A DNA stretch of 64,000 bases from positions 1-64,000 of the forward strand of contig NZ_QNRY01000016.1 of assembly GCF_003315515.1 (NCBI RefSeq), written 5' to 3'. Each line of letters begins with the position of its first letter. Position 1 is the first letter of the stretch. Below, in pieces: positions 26,463 to 34,700 of the stretch. Under the pieces are notes generated by a model. The model saw nothing but the letters and a program-made list of their open reading frames with translations. It had not been told where the DNA came from and ran no database searches. The DNA is from Brenneria salicis ATCC 15712 = DSM 30166. Its GTDB lineage: Bacteria > Pseudomonadota > Gammaproteobacteria > Enterobacterales > Enterobacteriaceae. Made by a program: the position numbers and the translations under genes.

Positions 26463-27063
26463 CGGTTTTTCGTGGCTGCGCCGTTTCTGCTCGAACAGAC
26501 AGGCTTCCGCCGCGGTTGAAACCGCGCTGGCGCTGCCCATTGTGCTGGCGGTCGGCGCCTTGTGCGCGGATATCTACAGCGTCGGACTGGAGCGCGAACG
26601 CATGGAGCAGCGGGCGGGCGCGCTGGTCTCCATTGTGGGCATGCAGCAGGAACTGACGCAGGAAGGGCTGCAAGGTCTGCTGGATGCGGTATTGCCTGAG
26701 CAAGATTTGGGAAATTACCAGTTGCTGGTAAGCAACATCCGTCAGACCGGGGAAGTGTACTGGCAACTTGACCGGGGCAATGCCGACGGGGTATGCGGCG
26801 ACAGCGTGGCGGCCTACGGCGCAACCTATCCGGGAGACTTACCGGAAAAGGACGCGGAGAGCGGCAGCGAACTCGTCTCGTTGGTGGTGGTGGAGTGGTG
26901 TCGTGAAGGTAAGGATATCAGTTTGCTTGGCGGGTTATCGCTGAGCAACCTGCTGCATGTCAGGTTGGTAAACCGGGTGGGGAATGGCGTGATTACGCTG
27001 GATACGGCGCTGGGGCGGGAGGCGGGACAGCCGGAGGAGGAATATGAAGAGAATGAAGGATAA
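26452..27063 (+). CDS. tadF: TadF pseudopilin
   Basis: A pseudopilin of about 203 residues, with FCSNRQASAAVETALALPIVLAVGALCADIYSVGLER as the processed helix region. I prefer the GTG at 26452, because CGGAG lies seven bases before it and it overlaps the tadE stop. The ATG at 26428 has no ribosome site. The periplasmic part contains three cysteines (AVC-type and VEWC) that could form disulfides. It works with TadE as a minor component of the pilus machine, and the next gene, tadG, starts inside its end. Confidence 0.85.
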   Translation: MKNNGFSWLRRFCSNRQASAAVETALALPIVLAVGALCADIYSVGLERERMEQRAGALVSIVGMQQELTQEGLQGLLDAVLPEQDLGNYQLLVSNIRQTGEVYWQLDRGNADGVCGDSVAAYGATYPGDLPEKDAESGSELVSLVVVEWCREGKDISLLGGLSLSNLLHVRLVNRVGNGVITLDTALGREAGQPEEEYEENEG

Positions 27064-28678
27064 TGCCGCCCGCCGCCGCTGGCGTTTACTGCGGGCTGTG
27101 CGGATTTTTGCGCGCCAGGAGCGCGGCGCCGGGGCGTCGTTCTATGTGTTGGGCGTGATGGCCTTGCTGGTCAGCGCGGCGTTTATCGTCGATTCCTCCA
27201 CCGCGACCGGCGATGCGGCCCAGATTAAGCGCGCCACGGATGCGGCGGCGCTGGCGGTGGGCCATCAGGTCGTCATCAGCGGCAATGAAAACAGCGCTTT
27301 CGACCAGCAGCAAATGACGGAACTGGCGTTCGAGTACGTCAAGGCCAATCTGGGGCTGAATAGCACGCTGGCCGAGGCGATATCGCTCGACAAGGTGACT
27401 GTCAGCGAGGGGCGCAGCGATGACGACTACCCGACCTATACCGTCACCGCCGCCTTTACCACCGCTCCGGCTTTACTGCGTATGGGAAAGCGCGAACAGG
27501 CGATTTACTCCACCGCCGAGGTGCGCAACCGCTCCCTGGAAGTAGCGCTGATCCTGCCCAATACGGCGGGCGAGGACGGTGAAAATCTGGCCGTGCTGCG
27601 TCGCCTGGGCAACGAGTTTGCGGAAAACCTGATCGGCGGTCAGGAAAACAGTTGGCTGGCGCTGGTGCCGCATAGTCAGGCCGTCAGCGTTTACGACGCC
27701 GATTACCCTAACCGCGTCAGACAGTGGGCCGCCTCGGGCGCGCTCAATCCGGTGGAACTGACCTCGCTGTTCCGATCGGGCTACGGCAGTCTGGCCGATC
27801 GCCGCATCCCGGACCGCCGTTTCAACCTGCTATGCATGTATCGTGGTTTGAACCGGGGCGAAAACTACTTCTGGGACGAGGCGCCGGCAGGTCAGTTTCG
27901 CCTCTACTACCGCGCCGATCTGCCGGAGAACGCCTATGAATCCTACACCATCTCCTGGGTCGGGCCGAACCCGGACTTCGGACAGGCCAACGGCGTCAAC
28001 GACACGCGTTTTCTGATCGTCGATATGGGCTGCCCCTATGCGCCCGTGCTGCCGCTGACCAACGATCTCGACAAAATCGCCGGGCGGCTCGACGAAATGC
28101 GCACCGGCTTCAACGTCAACTACGCCATTGCGCTCGGTTGGGCGGCGATGACGTTGGCCCCGGCTTTTCGCGGCAGCGCCGGTTGGGGATTGGAGGACGA
28201 TCTGCCCAAAGACTTCGACCAGGGCAACGGCGAGCGCACCAAGGCTATCGTCATGCTGGTCAATTCCAGCGACAAGCTCTGGTTCGACAGCGATTCCTAC
28301 AACGCCGACGTGGGGCAACCGCTTGATGGTTGTAGCACGCAGACCGCGGGTAATAACGGTTGTAATGACGAACAGTTGGCCATCGAACGTTTTGCCAGTC
28401 TGTGCGCCAGTTTCCGTGAGCGCAACCTGCGGTTTTTCCTGGTAGTGACCGGCAACGACGAGGCGGATAACGAAGCGGACGGCGGCACTATCACCAGCGC
28501 CTCGGCGTTTCGCCGCGTCGCCGATGCGGGACTGGCGGGCTGTGCCGAGAAAAGCGCCGATCTCACCTATTACAACGGCGCGGATTTCGTCGCCTCGGAA
28601 AACAAGTTCCGCGAGCGCCTGAATGAAATTACTGACGAACTGCATCAGAAAAGCGGTTTCGTCCGGCTGATTGAGTAA
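27044..28678 (+). CDS. tadG: TadG-type pilus-associated protein
   Basis: A 544-residue protein with the TadG-like N-terminus: basic residues, then GAGASFYVLGVMALLVSAAFIVDSSTATGDAAQIKRATDAAALAVGHQ, one membrane helix plus the conserved Asp/Ala block. A periplasmic region of more than 450 residues has VWA-like features (VALILPNTAGEDGENLAVLR early, KAIVMLVNSSDKLWF later). TadG is thought to anchor or stabilise the pilus at the envelope. The ribosome site GGAGGAGGA precedes the ATG inside the end of tadF. It is the last classical Tad gene, and the giant protein gene follows 37 bases later in the same direction. Confidence 0.85.
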   Translation: MKRMKDNAARRRWRLLRAVRIFARQERGAGASFYVLGVMALLVSAAFIVDSSTATGDAAQIKRATDAAALAVGHQVVISGNENSAFDQQQMTELAFEYVKANLGLNSTLAEAISLDKVTVSEGRSDDDYPTYTVTAAFTTAPALLRMGKREQAIYSTAEVRNRSLEVALILPNTAGEDGENLAVLRRLGNEFAENLIGGQENSWLALVPHSQAVSVYDADYPNRVRQWAASGALNPVELTSLFRSGYGSLADRRIPDRRFNLLCMYRGLNRGENYFWDEAPAGQFRLYYRADLPENAYESYTISWVGPNPDFGQANGVNDTRFLIVDMGCPYAPVLPLTNDLDKIAGRLDEMRTGFNVNYAIALGWAAMTLAPAFRGSAGWGLEDDLPKDFDQGNGERTKAIVMLVNSSDKLWFDSDSYNADVGQPLDGCSTQTAGNNGCNDEQLAIERFASLCASFRERNLRFFLVVTGNDEADNEADGGTITSASAFRRVADAGLAGCAEKSADLTYYNGADFVASENKFRERLNEITDELHQKSGFVRLIE

Positions 28679-28715
28679 AGGCCGTTGCGCCTTTTGACTG
28701 ACAGGATATGACACC

Positions 28716-31700
28716 ATGACCTATTCCCGTTCCGCGGCGCGTCGGCGCCTTCCTCAGCAGGCATGGGCGCTGGAGCCGCGCATGATGTTCGATGCCGCCG
28801 TCGCCACCACCGCCGCCGAAGTGGTGACCGCCACCGACACGGCGCCCGGCGTGACCGCCAGCGGCGCCGAAGCGACGATCAGTATTGACGACGGTTCAAC
28901 CGCGCAATCGGTGGATCTGTTCAGCGGCGTGACCGTCGCCAACGACGCCGGCGGCGAGGAACTGAACAGTCTGGTGATCACCGTGGACAGCAGCGGCGGC
29001 AATCAGGCGCTGATTATTGACGGCAGCACGATTGCGCTGACCGCCACGACGACCCCCGGCACCACAACCCACAACGGCTACACGTATTCGGTATCGCTCA
29101 GCGGCGACAGCGCCACCATTACCCTCAGCATCGCCTCTTCCGAGGCTTATGCCGCCACAGACGTCGCCGCGCTGATCGACGGCATCGCCTACAGTACGCT
29201 GGACAACACGGTGGAAAGCGGCAGCGTCACCGTTACGCTGACCAGCCTGAGCGACGGCGGCGGCGAAACCGCCGAGTTGGGCATCCATTCCACCATCGCC
29301 ATCACCAGCACTATCAACGTCGCGCCGGTGCTGTCTGACGACGGCGCGCTTGAGGCCGCCGAATCCTTCACCAGCGATGCGCTTGGCGGCAGCGCCGCAG
29401 TGGTTTATTCCGGCGATGGACAATACGCCTATGTCGGCGGCGAGAGCGGTATTTCGGTCTTTGCCGTTGATGACGCGGGGCGGCTGACGCTGGTTGAAAC
29501 CCTCGGCGTCGATGGCCTGAGCAGCGTGACCGAAATGGCGAGTAGCGCGGACGGCGCCTCGATCTATGCCATTGATAGCGGCAGCAACGTCTACGTTTTC
29601 AGCGTCGGCGCCGACGGATCGCTCAGCTACACGGCGGCGGTTTCCTCTGGCGATACAACGAGAAATATCGCCATCTCGGATGATGGCGCCTACGTGTATG
29701 TCACGACGCAGTACAACGGTATGACGGTCTTCACGCGGGATGCCGGCACCGGCGCGCTCACCCATCTTCAGACAGTGGATGAATCATCACTGGGCGTGGT
29801 GCGGGCCGAAACGGTGATCAGCGCCAACGGTTATGTATTTGTTATCGGCGATCAGACTTCGTTTGTGGCCGACAGCGACACGCTGGCGGTGCTGAAAATC
29901 AACGACGGCGGCACCTTGACGATGATCAGTTCCGTGACGGCCGATGCGACCCGATTCTCCAGTTCGACGTATTCCATGGCCGTCAGCCAGGATGCCGCCT
30001 TATTGTATCTGGCTAGTTCGTCCGGCGGCATTCAGGTCTACCGTTTCGACGGCGGCGAACTGACCCTGATGGACAGCGTCACGCTCGACGGCGTAACCAG
30101 CATTGCCCTGAGCGGCGACGGCAGCCTGCTGTACGCCGCCGCCAGCGACGGAACGATCAACGTCTATGCGGCGGGCGGCAGCGGCAATCTGACCCTGGCG
30201 AGCAGCATTGTCGCCGGAAACGGCGCCAACGATATCGCGGTTTCCAGCAATGGCCTGTCCGTACTGGCGGCGGGCAGCGGCGGCGTGACGCGCTACAGCG
30301 CCGCGCAAACGCTGGTTCAGAATTCCCAGGCCGTGTTCGCCAGCGGCATCACGCTGGCCGACAGCAATTTCGATACCCTCAGCGACGGCGAAGGAAACTA
30401 TAAAGGCGCCAGCATTAGCGTCAGCCCCAGCGTGACGGGCGGCAGCTTTGGCTTTGCCGACGGCAATGATCTGATTTACAGCGACGGCGTGATCTCGCTT
30501 GACGGCAGCGCGATCGCCACGCTGAGCGAGAGTGACGGCGCGCTGACCGTCACGTTCACCGACGATACCACCACTGAGGTCGCCAACCGGGTGTTGCAAC
30601 AGATCGCCTATGGCAACGACAGCGCCACGGTTGGCAGCTATGTCCTGCTCACCGTGGCCGTCAGCGACGGCGCGTTGACCAGCAACAGCGTGATCGCCAC
30701 GCTGAGAATCAATGGAGAACCCCAGGTCAATAGTGACACCGCCGCCGGCTATGCGCTGAGTAAGGCCACCAGTGAAACCGCCTATAGCTTCACCTTGTTC
30801 TCCGGTCTGTTTAATGATGCGGACGGCGACTCACTCACCTGGGGCGTCAGCGGACTGCCAGACGGACTGACCTTTGACGCCGCGACCCGAACGATTTCAG
30901 GCGCGGCCACGGAAGTCGGGACATTCACGCTCACCGTCACGGCTGCCGACGCCACCGGCGCCAGCGCCGCGTTGGATCTGGATCTGGTGATCGAGCAGAT
31001 CGTCAACCGCGCCCCGGAGGTGAATGAAGACGCCGACACCACGCTGGCTATTTTTACCGAAAGCGAATCCGGCAGCATCACGCTGGACAGCGGCCTGTTC
31101 AGCGATGCCGACAGTCTCTACGGCGACAACCTGTCGTGGAACGTCAGCGGCCTGCCCGACGGATTGAGTTTCGATGCCGCGACGCTGACCCTCTCCGGCA
31201 CAGCCAGCGCTGCGCGCGACTACACCCTCACCGTGACGGCCACCGACCAGTCCGGGGCCAGTGCCGCCAGCGAACTGACGCTGCGGGTGATCACTCAGGC
31301 GGAGGCCGACAATAGCGGGCCCGGACTGGTGGGCGACGCCAGCGCCCTGACCTATGCCAGCGACGGTTCGCTCAGCGGTTTCAGCCAGTACGTCAACAGC
31401 ATCACGTTGTCCAATGACGGCACCATCCTGGTGATTGCCGCCAGCACCAGCAATAACGGTAATGGCGACAGCTACCTGTACGTTTACCGCCGCGACACGT
31501 CCAGCGGCGAGTTGGCCTTATTGCAGACCTTCACTCAGGGTACGGAAAACGATGGCGACGACGCCAACGGCATCGAGCTTGACGGTCTGTCCGGCATTAC
31601 CTCCGTGTCTTATTCCAGCGACGGCAGCCTGCTCTACTTGTCCGGTTATGCTTCAACCGGCAACAGCAGCGCCTATTCGATCAGCGTCTTCAGCGTCGGC

Positions 31701-34700
31701 GATGAGGGTTCGCTGACGCTGGTTGATCAGGTGGCTGATATCGCTGAAAAAGTGCTACAGATCGCCGTGGCGCAAGACAGCGGCGCGTTTTACGCGCTTT
31801 CTGCCACCACGATCTATGCCTACCGCATCGGTGACGATGGTGCGCTCACGGCAATCGATGCGTATACGCCGGAAAGCGGTTTCGGCACGGCGGTCGCCAT
31901 GCAAATCGACGATGGCGGCGGCGTCTATGTGCTGAGCGGCGGACGCCTGACCGTCTACACCGCCGCCGCCGATGGCGGCCTGAGCTATGCCGGTCAACTG
32001 ACGCGCAGCGGCACGACGCTAACCTGGAGCGATGCCGCCGGCGCTACCGCCACGGCGGGAACGCTCGACAGTACCGGCGCCTTCAATGGCGCTAACGCGT
32101 TCGTGGTTTCCGATGCCGGTTATCTCTACCTCACCACCGGCAATGGTTTCCTGACCACGTTGCAATACGACCGTTCAACCAACGCCATGCGTCTGGTTGA
32201 CGCGGTCAGCGCCTATTCTTCCCTGGCCCAGTATCCGCATGGCATCGCCCTCTCACAGGATGGCACCACCCTGTATGTGACGAGCGCGGCCAGTTCCCGC
32301 TTGGTTATCTACACCATCGGCGAAGAGGGCGAACCGATCTATGCAAACACTGTCACAACGAGCGGAGGCATCTCAAAACTGGTGGTCAGCGCCGACGGCC
32401 AATCCGTTTACGGCGGCAGAAATCTCTATTTCGGCACCCCGCTGCTCAGTGTGATCGGCGCCACTGGCGTCACCGTGGCTTACACCGAAGGCGGCACCAT
32501 CAACCCGGTCGCCAGCGTCGTGTTATCCGACGCCGACTACGATGCGCTAAATGGCGGCGCGGGCAACTATAACGGCGCGACGATCACGCTGGTACGTACC
32601 GATGGCGCCTATGGCAACGACAGTTACGGTTTCACCGACGGCAACGGCCTGACGCTGGCTGATGGCGTGATATCTCTGAACGGCGCGGCCATCGCCACGC
32701 TGGTCAGCGCAGACGGCACGCTGACCGTCGCCTTCACCGCCGATGTCGCCACCGCCACCGCCAATCGGGTGTTGCAACAGATCAGCTATACCAACGCCAG
32801 CAGCGATCCGGGCAGCAGCACCAGTCTTACGCTGAGCGTCGCCGATCAATACGCTTCCAGCCGCTTCGATCTGCTGCTGTCCGTCGCCGTGATTAATAAC
32901 GCGCCCGTACTGCAAACCGAAAGCCAGAATGTGACCTATATCAGCGGCGGCAGCGCGGTGAAACTGTTTAACGACAGCATGCTGTCAGGCGGAGAAGACG
33001 ATCAAGCGATTAGCGCCATCACCCTGACCGTTGCCGGTCTGGTGGATGGCGAGCACGAAAAACTGCTGCTCAATGGCAACTACGTTTCGCTGACCGACGG
33101 CACGAGCCTGAGCAGTTACGTCATGGTGGATATCGTCGAGAGCGACGGCAGCGTCAATTCTTATACCTATGTCTACAACATCGACGTCAGCGTGACCGAT
33201 GGCGTCGCGACCGTTACATTAAGCAACAGCGACGGCTTGCCGACGGCGGTTGCCGAGGCGGTGGTCAACAGTATCGCCTACCTCAACACCGCCTATGAAA
33301 ACGCCCTTGAGGATGCGACCACCGGCGAGCGCGCTATTACGCTGACCTCCATTCAGGACAACGGCGGCACCAGCAATGGCGGCGTGGACACCACCGCGCT
33401 GGCGATCGGCGCCACGGTCACGGTCAGTCTGACCAATGGCGCGCCGGTCATCACCGCCAGCGGCGCGTCGAACAACTATGTCGAAAAGGGGGAGGCGGCG
33501 GCGATATTCAGCGATGTTGCGGTTTCCGCCGGTGAGCCGGGGCAGACTTTCATCAATATCGAACTGACGGTTTCCGGCCTGAGCGACGGCGACAGCGAAG
33601 TGCTGGTCATCGACGGCACCGCTGTCGCGCTGACCGCCGATGCCTACGGGGAAACCACCAACGGCTACGGCTACTACGTTTCCCTTGAGGGCGATACGGC
33701 AACCCTTTATCTCTACAGCAGTGATGGGATTGCGGTGAGCGACGCCACCGCGTTGATTGCCGGGCTTGCGTATGCCAACCAGAGCGATGATCCGACGCTG
33801 GGTACGCGCACCATCCGGCTTACCACCTTTCAGGACAACGGCGGCACGGCCAATGGCGGCGTTGATACCGTTTCACCCGATATCGCGGCGAGCGTGACGG
33901 TGGTGGCGGTTAATGATGCGCCGCTGGTCAGCGCCACGCCGGTGGATACCATTTACGCCACCGCCGGCGGCAGCGCCGCACTGTTCAGTGATGTCGTCAT
34001 TTCGACGGTGGAAAGCGATCAACGCATTGCGTCGATTACCTTTACCGTTTCCGGTCTGGTGGACGGCAGCCGCGAAACGCTGACGGTCGGCGGCACCCGC
34101 ATCGCGTTGGTTGACGGCGGCGGCACGCTCGACAACGGCGACAGTTACACGGTGACGCTTAACGGCGATACGGCCATCGTGACGATTGGCAGCGCCAGCG
34201 GTATGGCCGTTGATGCCGCCGTCAGCCTGATTGAACAGACCCGTTACGCGAATTTCAGCAACACCCAGACTGCCGGCCTGCGCACCATCAGTCTCAGCGT
34301 GCAGGACAGCGGCGGACAGGATAACGGCGGTAGCGATACCACTACGCTGGACGCCGTCGCCGCCATTGACGTGGTGAATAATAGCGCGCCTGAGTTCAGC
34401 GCCGGCGCCGATTACACCAGTCTGGAGGCGGCAACCAGCCTGACGGCTGTCAGTGGTCTTGCCGATATCGCCTCCGGCATCCTGTCCCCGGACGGCGCTT
34501 ACCTGTATGTCGTCAGCAGCGCCGGCGATATCGCCATTCTCAGCCGTAACGCCGGCAGCGGCGAACTGACGCTATTGCAGACGCTGGACAGCGGCGTTTC
34601 TTCCGTTTCGCTGATTGAAGCGAGTGATGACGGCGGCACAATCGCGCTGCTTGGCGAGCAGGGCGACGGCATTACGCTGTTCGCTCGCAATGGCGCCGAT